DNA from: Clostridia bacterium
GTDB taxonomy: Bacteria; Bacillota; Clostridia; Oscillospirales; CAG-272
DNA: 64,000 nucleotides
Direction of reading: 5' to 3'
Assembly: GCA_017473865.1 (NCBI GenBank)
Contig: JAFUJB010000014.1
Span: 121,662 to 185,661, forward strand
Shown: one piece after another, positions 35,691 to 44,594 of the stretch
How positions within the stretch are numbered: the first letter of the stretch is position 1
Layout of the letters: every line of letters starts with the position of its first letter
Program-made: the position numbers and the translations under genes
Notes under the pieces: generated by a model
Seen by the model: the letters and a program-made list of their open reading frames with translations, nothing else
What the model was told of the DNA's origin: nothing
Databases searched by the model: none

Positions 35691-37976
35691 TTACATATAA
35701 ATATGTCTGAAACTGTCATTCCCGCCTACGTCTCCCATCAATACCGCCTCTCTGGTCTGGCTTGTGAGGATAATCGACTGCGAGCCGTTTTCGGAATAGT
35801 TTAGTGCAATTTTCAGCATATTCTTAAGTCTGCCATCGTCAAGCCTTGCAAAGCTTTCGTCAAATACAACGGGCAGTCCTTCACCCGAACGGCAGAAAAG
35901 CTCTGCCAAAGCAAGCCTTAACGACACGTATGCAATATCTCTCGTTCCAGAGCTCAGATTGTCGATTTCCTTGGTATAATCCGTTCCGTTTTCTTCAAAT
36001 GAATAGGTCATCGAAAGGCTGTCTGATACTCCAATATCTTTATATTTTCCATCGGTAAGACCCGACATATATCTTCCCGACGCTTTTGAAAGCCCGGGGG
36101 CAAGCTTGCCTCTGAGGCTGACTCCCGCTTCCTGCAGTTTTTCATAAGCAAGAACATATGCATCGTGCTTATAAGTCAAATCTTTTATTACCTCATTTAC
36201 CGCATTAAGTCTGGTTTCAATTTCCGACGGTCTGTCGGTCCTTGCTTTTAACGCAGCGAGGGTCTTTTCAAGCTCGCTTACTTTTTCGCGCAGAGATTCA
36301 ATTGCTTTTGAAGTGAAATCGTATTTTCTTCTGATATCGTCTGCATTTTCACTGTCGGCGTCTTCTTCTATTGACGCGTATTCATCTCTTAGCTGCTGCT
36401 CGTTATATACCGCCATATCCGAGTCTATATGAGAAATAACTGCTTGTGTCGTATTTATTTTTTCGTCGTAATCCTTTATTGCATTTCCGATCTCTTCAAG
36501 GTCGGAAAGAGTATCGCACAAACAAGAAATAACTGTTTTATAGTCTTCTCTGTCAAGGGTTATGCCCCATTTACCGAGAATGTCTTCCACCTTTTGAATA
36601 TAGACGGAAAGCTTTTGAAGTGCATTTTCTTTGTTCTGCTCTTTAAATTTCATAAGCTCTCTGTTTCTTATCCGGGCACTCTCTGCCTGTTCGGTACGCT
36701 GAACGGCAGCAAATAGCTCTTCTTCGGTTGAAACTCCAAAGTCTTCAAATATTTTTGTGATTCTACCCTTAGCGGCAACTGAAAGAACAAAACAGAATAT
36801 ACACGCCAAAGCAAAAACCAAAGCTCCTAAGAGAAGCAGTTTTTCAATAAATAACCCTAAAGCACCGCAGGCAATTGAAGCTCCGAGTAACAGTCCTGCG
36901 CATACACCAATATTTTTCTTTCTTGAAGAGAGCTTAGCCAAAAGAGTTTTTATGCCGTTTCTTCCGCCGTATTCTCTGATTTTTTCGGCAACCGTAACGG
37001 AATATTCTCCGTCGGGTTCAAATCCGTTGTCGGATTCAAATTTTTCAACGTCTTTTTTGAGATATTCAAGCTCGGTCTTTGCCTCTTTCAGCTCATCTCG
37101 ATAGTTTGGTTCGGGGAAAAATCCGTTGTAGCTCGTTTTTTCAATTATTTCAGCTTTTCCGGCAGTATATTTTTCATATTTCTGCAGATACGTTTTTCTC
37201 TCGTCAAACTTTTTCAGAAGATTGAACACCTCAATCTTACGAAGCTGTCTTGACATTTTTTCACAGTCTTTCTTGTTCTTTTCAATAGATTGTAAAGAAT
37301 GGCGCAATGACGATTCAGTCTGCAAAATCTGCTCGTTTGCAATTCTCGCTTCCGCAAGCCTTGATAAAAGACTGTCCCTCTCCTGCTCAAGCTGCACGAG
37401 CTGCCCTCTGCCTGTGTTTTTCTTATGCTTTATGCCCATTCTGGCTTCGTCAAGCTTTTTTAAAGCCTTATCGGTATTAACACTTTCGTCGGCGGAATAG
37501 AATATATTTTCAACTGCCTGCCCAATGCTCTCACCGTTAAAATATGCACCATCCGCCTGTCTGACGTATACGGTTTTCGTAAATACCTCTTCGGGTATAC
37601 CGAAGAAATATTCACCGGGATTTTTTACACCGGTTATAACGGCATTATTCGACAGATCGACCACGGTTATATTGTCTTTATATCCCGCACTGTGAGGCAC
37701 CATCGAACGCTCGATTCTGAATCTTCCTTTTTCGGTATTAATAACTATACTGCCCGAAACGTCGTTCGTCTTCCAGCTTATATGCCTTTTTCTTTCGCTC
37801 ATTTCTCCGTCGGAATTCTTGTTTGACAGTCCGTAGAAAACAAACTTAATGAATTCGCTGAGAGTGGTCTTTCCCGATTCGTTGTTACCTTCAATAACGT
37901 TAACACCCGAGGAAAGCTCGATTTCCCTGTTCGACAGCTTGCCGAAACTACCGATTTTTATGTTTTCTATATACAT
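35691..37976 (-). CDS. yhaN: YhaN-like Rad50/SbcC-type ATPase with central membrane hairpin
   Basis: About 761 residues. The N-terminal Walker A is NNESGKTTLSEF (about 31-42), followed by a coiled coil, two transmembrane helices in the middle (about 357-402), a second coiled coil, then an ABC signature-like LSSGTRD and Walker B PVVFDESFARLDD. The zinc-hook CxxC of SbcC/Rad50 is absent; the membrane hairpin occupies its place. It is the ATPase partner of the nuclease encoded eight bases upstream, like B. subtilis YhaN/YhaO. GAGGTG before 37976 sets the start. Confidence 0.88.
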   Translation of the reverse strand: MYIENIKIGSFGKLSNREIELSSGVNVIEGNNESGKTTLSEFIKFVFYGLSNKNSDGEMSERKRHISWKTNDVSGSIVINTEKGRFRIERSMVPHSAGYKDNITVVDLSNNAVITGVKNPGEYFFGIPEEVFTKTVYVRQADGAYFNGESIGQAVENIFYSADESVNTDKALKKLDEARMGIKHKKNTGRGQLVQLEQERDSLLSRLAEARIANEQILQTESSLRHSLQSIEKNKKDCEKMSRQLRKIEVFNLLKKFDERKTYLQKYEKYTAGKAEIIEKTSYNGFFPEPNYRDELKEAKTELEYLKKDVEKFESDNGFEPDGEYSVTVAEKIREYGGRNGIKTLLAKLSSRKKNIGVCAGLLLGASIACGALGLFIEKLLLLGALVFALACIFCFVLSVAAKGRITKIFEDFGVSTEEELFAAVQRTEQAESARIRNRELMKFKEQNKENALQKLSVYIQKVEDILGKWGITLDREDYKTVISCLCDTLSDLEEIGNAIKDYDEKINTTQAVISHIDSDMAVYNEQQLRDEYASIEEDADSENADDIRRKYDFTSKAIESLREKVSELEKTLAALKARTDRPSEIETRLNAVNEVIKDLTYKHDAYVLAYEKLQEAGVSLRGKLAPGLSKASGRYMSGLTDGKYKDIGVSDSLSMTYSFEENGTDYTKEIDNLSSGTRDIAYVSLRLALAELFCRSGEGLPVVFDESFARLDDGRLKNMLKIALNYSENGSQSIILTSQTREAVLMGDVGGNDSFRHIYM

Positions 37977-37984
37977 AAAACACC

Positions 37985-39121
37985 TCAATAATCCACAACG
38001 TTGTTTCCGCTCAAAGCAGAAAGTCCGTATTTTAAGGAAGCGTATGCGAGCGCCCTCTCGTTTTCGTCTTCGCTTTCAAGGAGGGGCTTAAGCTTTTCAT
38101 AAAAAGCGCCTCTGATGGTAGGGTCATTTTCAAGGCTCTCTATATTAAGAAACGGCCTTGTTTTGTTTTTTATTTCAAGGTAAAAAACCATATCTTCAAG
38201 CATCGAGAAAGCCGAATTCGATATAACAAGCTCGGGAGATACGTCCCCTTCAAGCACAACTCTCAAAAGCGTATCTCTGTTGTACCCTTTTTCTTCTATA
38301 CAAGCTTTAACGCGAGGCAAAATGTCCGACATATTCTTTGCGCCGAATACGTTGATTTTTTCAATCTCATAACGGCGTTTACAAAAGCGCAGTTTTTTGT
38401 ATTCCGCTTTCGTAAGCTCACATCTGTCTTTTTCAAACTCCCAATAAAATGCGCCCTTTATACCGCATTCACCGAAATCCCTGCCCTCAAGGCAGCCTGA
38501 ATAGGCATAAAACGTATCGTTTGCTTTTTCAGGTATTTCGTGACCAAGGTGTATATGTCCCAGAGCCACGTAGTCAAATCCCGACTCTCTTATGTCGTCG
38601 ACGGAAATAGGACAGCTTACAGAACCCGAAGCATTAAGGTCGCCGTGGGCGCAGAGGAGATTAATTTTTGAATTTGATCTTGGTCTGACGTTCTTGAAGG
38701 GATTGTATGAAAGCTCTTTTGAAGTGAAGGCATAGCCGTATACGTCGACGTTTATATCTTCAAACGAAAAACAGCTTACCGACGTGTCTTTAAATATATA
38801 TACGTTTTTGGGAAACTCAAGCTTTGCGTATACGCTTTCAGACGTGTACGGATCGTGGTTCCCCGGCGAAATAACAAAACGGCAACGGGGGTTGTCCGCA
38901 AACTCCCTCTGTACCAATGCCGCCGTATCCCTCGTTACGTTCTCACTCTCAAACAAGTCTCCGCTTATGAGAACGAGGTCGATACCGTTCATCTTTACGT
39001 AATTCATCATTTTTGAAAACGAAGCAAGAAGCTCGTTTCTGCGTAATTCCGACTTACTAGCGCTGCCGCATACGAACGGCGCGTCAAGATGTACGTCGGC
39101 GCAATGCAATACTTTTACCAT
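37985..39121 (-). CDS. yhaO: YhaO-like metallophosphoesterase (SbcD/Mre11 type nuclease)
   Basis: 378 residues. The five calcineurin-like phosphodiesterase blocks are present in order: ADVHLDAPF, SGDLFE, GNHDP, CAHGD and GHIHLG. Together with the adjacent YhaN-like ATPase it should form an SbcCD-like complex for processing DNA ends, here tethered to the membrane through YhaN. GGAGGG precedes the ATG. First gene of the pair, with its own promoter. Confidence 0.93.
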   Translation of the reverse strand: MVKVLHCADVHLDAPFVCGSASKSELRRNELLASFSKMMNYVKMNGIDLVLISGDLFESENVTRDTAALVQREFADNPRCRFVISPGNHDPYTSESVYAKLEFPKNVYIFKDTSVSCFSFEDINVDVYGYAFTSKELSYNPFKNVRPRSNSKINLLCAHGDLNASGSVSCPISVDDIRESGFDYVALGHIHLGHEIPEKANDTFYAYSGCLEGRDFGECGIKGAFYWEFEKDRCELTKAEYKKLRFCKRRYEIEKINVFGAKNMSDILPRVKACIEEKGYNRDTLLRVVLEGDVSPELVISNSAFSMLEDMVFYLEIKNKTRPFLNIESLENDPTIRGAFYEKLKPLLESEDENERALAYASLKYGLSALSGNNVVDY

Positions 39122-39144
39122 AATTCCATCCCTCCGTCATATCT

Positions 39145-39173
39145 ATTATACATCCGTTTTTGTCTTTTTTCAA
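39145..39173 (-). promoter_or_regulatory. Promoter of yhaO-yhaN
   Basis: Minus-strand TTGAAA (39168-39173), 17-bp spacer, TATAAT (39145-39150). Confidence 0.87.
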
Positions 39174-39181
39174 CTTTATTA

Positions 39182-39211
39182 TTGAATTATTTATATGTAT
39201 TGTGCTATAAT
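39182..39211 (+). promoter_or_regulatory. Promoter of rbfA-nrnA-truB
   Basis: TTGAAT (39182-39187), 18-bp spacer, TATAAT (39206-39211), divergent from the yhaO promoter. Confidence 0.82.
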
Positions 39212-39261
39212 ATACAAAGATATTCAGAAATTAACAATAATTTGAAAAAGAGGAAATATAT

Positions 39262-39615
39262 ATGGCAGGCTACAGAAGAGGCAGAGTAAACGAAGAAATG
39301 GTCAGAGAACTTTCTTCCATAATCAGAGAAGTCAAAGACCCCAGAGTTTCAAACGCTCTTATAAGCATTACGGCGGCTGACGTTACCGCTGATATGAAAT
39401 ATGCAAAGATCTATTTTTCCTGCATCGGTCAAACGGATAAAAAAGAGGTAAAGAAAGGGCTTGAAAGCGCGGCAGGCTTTATAAGAAAGCAGATTGCGTT
39501 GAGACTCAACCTCAGACAGACACCCGAACTCAAGTTCTTTACAGACGATTCGATCGAATACGGAGCAAATATAAACAGACTTCTTAAACAGGTTGAGGAC
39601 GATCTGCATGATTAA
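39262..39615 (+). CDS. rbfA: Ribosome-binding factor A
   Basis: 117 residues with the RbfA KH-like fold landmarks: RVNEEMVRELSSII, VKDPRVSNALISIT and the C-terminal IEYGANINRLL. It matures the 16S rRNA 5' end and acts in cold adaptation. AGAGGA lies upstream. Here it starts an operon with its own promoter; nusA and infB, which usually precede it, are not adjacent. Confidence 0.97.
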   Translation: MAGYRRGRVNEEMVRELSSIIREVKDPRVSNALISITAADVTADMKYAKIYFSCIGQTDKKEVKKGLESAAGFIRKQIALRLNLRQTPELKFFTDDSIEYGANINRLLKQVEDDLHD

Positions 39616-40585
39616 TAATATTACTTTACCCGAGATCATCGGGAAATTGAAAAAAAGCAACCGAATAATACTTATTTGCCACGTTCGTCCCGACGGAGAT
39701 ACTTTAGCTTGTGCATATACACTTAAACACGCTCTAAAAAAGATGGGCAAAACCGTTATATGTGCGTCAAGCGATCCCGTTTCAGACAGACTTTCTTTTC
39801 TTTGCGATGAGAAAATGTATCTGCCAAACGAAGTATCGGAAGATTTTAACCCCGATCTCGTAGTATCTGTCGACGTTGCAAGTATATCAATGCTCGGAAA
39901 CTGCAAAAGTCTTATGTCGCTTGCCGAGTCGATAAAAATTGACCACCATCACGGCGAAGACAGCTTTGCCGATTATAATTTCGCATTACCCGATAAAGCT
40001 TCGTGCTCGGAGATTATTTTTGACATCATCGAACAGATGTCCGATTTTGACAAAAAAACGTGTGAGCTTCTCTACGCGGGTATAAGCTTTGACACGGGCT
40101 GCTTCAAGCACTCCAACGTAACCGAAGACACACACAAAAAAGCCGCTTTCCTCGTGGCTCAAGGTGTTGACACTGCCCTTATAAATCAGAAGCTCTTCGG
40201 AAACAAAACGAAAAAAGAGATTGAAGCTCTTAAAATGGCGTACAATAATCTTGAATTTTTTGAAGACGGCAAAATAGCAATTACCTGTATTACAAATAAG
40301 ATGCGGGAAGAAAAAGGCCTCAGCGAAGACGATATTGCCGATCTCGGTCAGATACCCATTGAAATCGATGGCGTACAACTCGGAGCGACCGTAAAAGAAA
40401 AGGGCGATAAACCGGGTAATTACAAAATTTCAATGAGAAGCCGTCCCGGCATAAATGCGGCTAACGCCTGCAAAAAGCTAAGCGGCGGCGGACACGTATG
40501 CGCGGCGGGCGGGCTTGTAGTCGCCGATTGCAAAGAAAATGCAGTAAAAGCAGTCCTTGAAGCATCCATACCCGAAATCAAGTAA
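39608..40585 (+). CDS. nrnA: DHH/DHHA1 phosphoesterase, NrnA type (nanoRNase/pAp phosphatase)
   Basis: About 325 residues. The DHH domain carries CHVRPDGDTLAC and DHHHGED; the C-terminal DHHA1 domain has the GGGHVCAAGG motif. NrnA degrades 2-5 nt RNAs and dephosphorylates pAp in Firmicutes. The ATG at 39608 overlaps the end of rbfA by eight bases with GAGG upstream, so translation is likely coupled. rbfA-nrnA-truB is a conserved order. Confidence 0.94.
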   Translation: MINNITLPEIIGKLKKSNRIILICHVRPDGDTLACAYTLKHALKKMGKTVICASSDPVSDRLSFLCDEKMYLPNEVSEDFNPDLVVSVDVASISMLGNCKSLMSLAESIKIDHHHGEDSFADYNFALPDKASCSEIIFDIIEQMSDFDKKTCELLYAGISFDTGCFKHSNVTEDTHKKAAFLVAQGVDTALINQKLFGNKTKKEIEALKMAYNNLEFFEDGKIAITCITNKMREEKGLSEDDIADLGQIPIEIDGVQLGATVKEKGDKPGNYKISMRSRPGINAANACKKLSGGGHVCAAGGLVVADCKENAVKAVLEASIPEIK

Positions 40586-40618
40586 TATAAAACGCAACAC
40601 AAAAAGGAACGTATATAT

Positions 40619-41539
40619 ATGTCAGAAAATACACCTATGGGCGTTGTTTGTATAAACAAGCACGAGGGCGTAACGTCTCATACAATTGTCAATATCGTTC
40701 GCAGACTGTATAACACCAAACAAGTGGGGCATACGGGCACTCTTGACCCTATGGCAACAGGCGTTTTACCCGTTATGGTGGGGAGAGCAGTTAAAGCTTC
40801 GGAATATCTTACGGCAGAAGACAAAGGCTATATTGCTGAAATGCAGCTTGGCATTACGACCGATTCGGGAGATATAACGGGCACGGTTTTAAGCCAAAAC
40901 AGCAATATTCCCTCTCCTGACGAGGTAAAAAACGCAGTTTTGCGTTTTATCGGAAATATCAAGCAGACTCCGCCTATGTACAGCGCCTTGAAAGTAAACG
41001 GTCAAAAACTTGTCGATTTGGCAAGAAAAGGTATAGAAGTGGAGCGTAATGCTCGAGATATATGCATAAATAACATAAATGTGGAGTGTATTGACGAGCT
41101 CCAGGGAATGTATAGACTTAAAGTCAACTGTTCAAAAGGCACTTATATCAGAACACTTTGTACAGATATCGGCGACACCCTCGGATGCGGTGCGGCTATG
41201 ACATCGTTACAAAGAACAAAGAGCGGTAATTTTGTTCTTGAAAACAGCTATACTATAGAGCAGCTTGAACAGATGACTGTAGAGCAAAGGCAATCAATTT
41301 TACTCCCCCTTGACAGTCTTTTTGCCGACCTTGAAAGCATTACTCTTCAGCCGTTTTTTGAAAAACTTGCAAAAAGCGGACTTGAAATCTATCTTAAAAA
41401 GATTGGCATAAAGCAAGATGCCGTCTCCGTTGGGAAAAGATATAAGCTTTGCGATCAAAATGGATTTTTTGCGCTCGGCGAGGTAAAAGAATACCCCGAC
41501 GGTCTTGCAATCAAACCAATAAAACAATTTGTAATATAA
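40619..41539 (+). CDS. truB: tRNA pseudouridine-55 synthase TruB
   Basis: 306 residues. The catalytic motif GHTGTLDPMATGVLPV (Asp in LDP) is intact, and a C-terminal PUA-like part follows. It modifies U55 of tRNA. It lies 33 bp after nrnA; ribF, commonly next, is missing, and a bidirectional terminator separates truB from the convergent serS. Confidence 0.97.
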   Translation: MSENTPMGVVCINKHEGVTSHTIVNIVRRLYNTKQVGHTGTLDPMATGVLPVMVGRAVKASEYLTAEDKGYIAEMQLGITTDSGDITGTVLSQNSNIPSPDEVKNAVLRFIGNIKQTPPMYSALKVNGQKLVDLARKGIEVERNARDICINNINVECIDELQGMYRLKVNCSKGTYIRTLCTDIGDTLGCGAAMTSLQRTKSGNFVLENSYTIEQLEQMTVEQRQSILLPLDSLFADLESITLQPFFEKLAKSGLEIYLKKIGIKQDAVSVGKRYKLCDQNGFFALGEVKEYPDGLAIKPIKQFVI

Positions 41540-41540
41540 A

Positions 41541-41583
41541 TATGGCAGTATATGGACGATGTCCGTATACTGCCATATTTTTT
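41541..41583. terminator. Bidirectional terminator between truB and serS
   Basis: TATGGCAGTATATGGAC arms (16-17 bp) with a 3-nt GAT loop. A T run follows on the plus strand and an AAATA context gives T residues on the minus strand. Same structural class as the other long hairpins. Confidence 0.88.
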
Positions 41584-42862
41584 ATTTAATAACTTCTTTG
41601 CCGCCCATATACATACGTAACGCTTCGGGAATACGGATGCTTCCGTCTGCCTGAAGGTTATTTTCAAGGAATGCAATAAGCATACGGGGGGGAGCAACAA
41701 CCGTGTTGTTGAGAGTATGGGGGAAATAGTTGTCTTTTTCTTTTCTTCTGATTCTGATGCCGAGTCTTCTTGCCTGAGCGTCGCCAAGGTTCGAGCAGCT
41801 TCCAACTTCAAAGTATTTCTGCTGACGGGGAGACCAAGCCTCAACGTCGATACTCTTTACCTTCAAGTCTGCAAGGTCGCCCGAACAACATTCAAGAGTA
41901 CGTACGGGTATATCAAGCGTTCTGAAGAATTCAACCGTATATGAATACATCTTATGGAACCAATCCATGCTTTCTTCGGGTTTACAGATAACGACCATTT
42001 CCTGCTTTTCAAACTGGTGGATTCTGTATACTCCGCGCTCTTCGATTCCGTGCGCACCAACCTCTTTTCTGAAGCACGGAGAATAGCTCGTCATAGCCTT
42101 GGGAAGCTCTGCTTCGTCTGTTATCGTATTGATAAACTTACCTACCATTGAATGTTCGCTCGTACCAATGAGATAGAGGTCTTCACCCTCGATCTTGTAC
42201 ATCATATTTTCCATTTCGGAAAAACTCATAACACCCGTAACAACGTCGCCTCTGATCATGAATGGCGGAATATAATAGGTAAATCCCTTATCAATCATAA
42301 AGTCGCGCGCGTATGAAATAATTGCCGAGTGAAGTCTTGCGATGTCTCCGCAGAGGTAGTAGAAACCGTTACCGCTGGTTCTTCTTGCACTGTCGAGGTC
42401 GATACCGTTCAGTCTTTCCATAATATCTACGTGATAGGGCACTTCAAACTCGGGAACAACGGGATCGCCAAATCTTTCAACTTCAACGTTCTCGCTGTCG
42501 TCCTTGCCTATCGGAACGGACTCGTCGATTATATTCGGGATAACCATCATACGATTCTTTACTTCGTTTTCAAGTTCTTCAATCTTCGTTTCAAGAGCAG
42601 CAAGCTCTTCAGCGGCGTCGGTTACCTGCTTCTTTGCAGCCTCTGCCTCTTCTCTCTTGCCCTGACCCATAAGCATACCGATCTGTTTACTTACGGTATT
42701 TCTCATGCTTCTGAGAGAGTCTCTCTTTGCCTTTGCTTCTCTGTTCTGAATATCAAGCTCGATTACTTCGTCAACCAAGCCGATTTTTTCGTCCTGAAAT
42801 TTCTTTCTCATATTTTCTTTTACAATCTCAGGATTTTCGCGTAAAAACTTAATGTCTATCAT
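41582..42862 (-). CDS. serS: Seryl-tRNA synthetase
   Basis: 426 residues. The N-terminal coiled-coil arm (about 30-100) binds the long variable arm of tRNA-Ser. Class II motif 2 is FRKEVGAHGIEERGVYRIHQ and motif 3 includes NNTVVAPPRMLIAFLEN. AGGAGA lies upstream. It is controlled by the T-box leader directly before it. Confidence 0.98.
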   Translation of the reverse strand: MIDIKFLRENPEIVKENMRKKFQDEKIGLVDEVIELDIQNREAKAKRDSLRSMRNTVSKQIGMLMGQGKREEAEAAKKQVTDAAEELAALETKIEELENEVKNRMMVIPNIIDESVPIGKDDSENVEVERFGDPVVPEFEVPYHVDIMERLNGIDLDSARRTSGNGFYYLCGDIARLHSAIISYARDFMIDKGFTYYIPPFMIRGDVVTGVMSFSEMENMMYKIEGEDLYLIGTSEHSMVGKFINTITDEAELPKAMTSYSPCFRKEVGAHGIEERGVYRIHQFEKQEMVVICKPEESMDWFHKMYSYTVEFFRTLDIPVRTLECCSGDLADLKVKSIDVEAWSPRQQKYFEVGSCSNLGDAQARRLGIRIRRKEKDNYFPHTLNNTVVAPPRMLIAFLENNLQADGSIRIPEALRMYMGGKEVIK

Positions 42863-42892
42863 TTTTGTATCTCCTAAAAATATTATTCAAAA

Positions 42893-43165
42893 GTAAAAAA
42901 GTATTCCAAATCCCATACAAAAAACCAAAAGCAGCAAAAACAGCCTTTGTTTTAAACAGGGACGGAATACTCCGCGGTGCCACCCATATTGCGCAACAAA
43001 ATGCGCCTCCTTACGAGATTTTTTTAAATCTCTGCGCTGTAAAGGGCGCATCCCTCCGAAACTCTTCGCCTCGGCAAGACTCTGAAAACGGAAAACTGCC
43101 ACTTCCCGTTCGGTTTACACCAACCACCGACTCTCTGCGCGGGTTATGACTGTATTTTTTTCATC
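42893..43165 (-). promoter_or_regulatory. T-box riboswitch of serS
   Basis: On the minus strand: a Stem I start with AGAGAGTC, GGTGGTTGGTGTAAACCGA and its 3' half. The conserved T-box/antiterminator sequence GGGTGGCACCGCGG lies at about 42972-42985. A terminator follows, formed by AGTATTCCGTCCC and GGGATTTGGAATACT, ending in six T at about 42895-42900. A UCC at 43090-43092 is a plausible Ser specifier, but the specifier loop was not folded. Uncharged tRNA-Ser should promote read-through. No clear promoter was found between it and the upstream gene. Confidence 0.94.
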
Positions 43166-43203
43166 AAACGTCTTTTTATATATTCCAAATCGCGAAAAAG
43201 CGA

Positions 43204-43608
43204 TTATTTTTTTGCATATTTGGGATTAACGACGTGGCGCCAATCAAGGTCACCTCTGTCAAGTGCTCTTACAAGTACTTCTGCTGTTGCAATATTTGTT
43301 GCCAACGGAACATTGTGAATGTCGCAGAGTCTTACAAGATTGTTGTCATTTTCAAAATTGTAATCATTGTCTCTGAAAAACAAAAGCAAGTCGATTTCGT
43401 CATACGAAATACGCGATGCTACCTGCTCGGCTCCGCCCTGCTGTCCGGAAAGAAGACATTCAATTTCAAGCCCTGTTGCATCTGAAATGTATTTTCCCGT
43501 GGTTCCTGTCGCAAAAAGATCGTGCTTGCTCAATATACCGCAGTATGCGATACAAAACTGAGTCATCAATTCTTTCTTCTTTTCTCCGGCAATAATTGCT
43601 ATTTGCAT
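43204..43608 (-). CDS. Methylglyoxal synthase-like protein lacking key catalytic residues
   Basis: 134 residues with the MGS fold markers HDLFATGTTG, LSGQQGG, FFRD and PLATNIATAE. However, the AHD motif of true MgsA reads AGE (Gly8-Glu9), the catalytic Asp of GGDQQ is Ala60 (GGAEQ), and the loop holding His98 is three residues shorter and has no His. Methylglyoxal production is therefore doubtful; a phosphate-compound sensor or binding role is possible. GGAGG upstream. It follows the MinD-like gene by 47 bp, probably in one transcript. Confidence 0.82.
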   Translation of the reverse strand: MQIAIIAGEKKKELMTQFCIAYCGILSKHDLFATGTTGKYISDATGLEIECLLSGQQGGAEQVASRISYDEIDLLLFFRDNDYNFENDNNLVRLCDIHNVPLATNIATAEVLVRALDRGDLDWRHVVNPKYAKK

Positions 43609-43655
43609 TTTTTCCTCCTTTGCATTAATGACCGTTTTTATATGTATTGTTATTG

Positions 43656-44438
43656 TTAACTCAAAAGCTTGTTTTTATTGATTTTTTTGAAACCCGTAAA
43701 CAAAGGTACGTTTTTGCCCTCTGTTCTGTTACATATATTGGTGAAAGCTTTTGCAACGTTGCATTCCTTGACAGAGTCAACAAGCTTCCCCTCATCTTGA
43801 AGAATGGGCATTTTTGAATCAAAAGGAATAATGCCCACAAGCATCATATAGGTTCTGTCGATTATTTCAACGACCGACGGTTTTTTGCCGCTGTCCCTGC
43901 CCGACATATCAAACATATTGATGATAAGTTTTCTGTCTTTTACTCCCATTTTTTCAAGCTCTCTGCCCGTAACCTCGGCAGCTCTTATCGAAGGGAAAGA
44001 ATGGTTTGCGACTATATAAGCCATATCCGAAGCTTCAGCCGCCGCCGAAAATTCCATTCCCGAGCTTCCGGGTGTGTCGAGGACTATATAGTCGAGCATA
44101 AATAACTCTTGCGCTTTTTTAAGCATATCGGCAAATTTTTTGCTGTCAATGCCCTCCTGCCAGTTATACGGAGCGGGCAGAAAATAGAGGTTATTGTTCC
44201 TCTTGTCAATCAATACAGCTTTTGAAAGTTCGGCATTACCCGACAAAACATCGCCTGCATCATACACGATAGCATTTTCAACACCAAGAAAAATATCAAG
44301 GCTTCTCATACGGAAATCGCAGTCAACGAGCAGAGTTTTTTTACCTCCGCAAGCAAAGCGAAGGGCAATATTCGCAGCAACGGTGGACTTTCCAACGCCG
44401 CCCTTAAACGATGTTACCATCAACACCTTGCAGGACAT
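43656..44438 (-). CDS. MinD/ParA-family deviant Walker A ATPase
   Basis: About 260 residues. The deviant Walker A is SFKGGVGKSTVAANIA at the N-terminus, with VDCDFRMRSLDIFLG (switch I-like) and YIVLDTPGSSG (Walker B). It resembles MinD and FlhG. No MinC, MinE, flagellar or plasmid partition partner is nearby, and a clear C-terminal amphipathic targeting helix is not obvious. GAGG eight bases upstream sets the ATG at 44438. Position determination or division control is likely but the target is unknown. Confidence 0.85.
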   Translation of the reverse strand: MSCKVLMVTSFKGGVGKSTVAANIALRFACGGKKTLLVDCDFRMRSLDIFLGVENAIVYDAGDVLSGNAELSKAVLIDKRNNNLYFLPAPYNWQEGIDSKKFADMLKKAQELFMLDYIVLDTPGSSGMEFSAAAEASDMAYIVANHSFPSIRAAEVTGRELEKMGVKDRKLIINMFDMSGRDSGKKPSVVEIIDRTYMMLVGIIPFDSKMPILQDEGKLVDSVKECNVAKAFTNICNRTEGKNVPLFTGFKKINKNKLLS

Positions 44439-44475
44439 AAATTCAGCCTCTTTCCAAAAAACTATATACAAATTG

Positions 44476-44505
44476 ATTATACCACAATAAACAAATATTT
44501 GTCAA
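44476..44505 (-). promoter_or_regulatory. Promoter of the MinD-like/MGS-like unit
   Basis: Minus-strand TTGACA (44500-44505), 18-bp spacer, TATAAT (44476-44481). Confidence 0.87.
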
Positions 44506-44553
44506 TAACCTGTGCCGATTAATATTACCCGTTACAGCGACAAAACTGTGCAT

Positions 44554-44592
44554 AAAAAAGCCAAGAGAGCATACGAAAAAACGTATACTCTC
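44554..44592 (-). terminator. proB-proA-nth terminator
   Basis: GAGAGTATACG/CGTATGCTCTC stem with a six-T loop, then TTGGCTTTTTT on the minus strand, directly after the nth stop codon. Confidence 0.85.
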
Positions 44593-44594
44593 AA

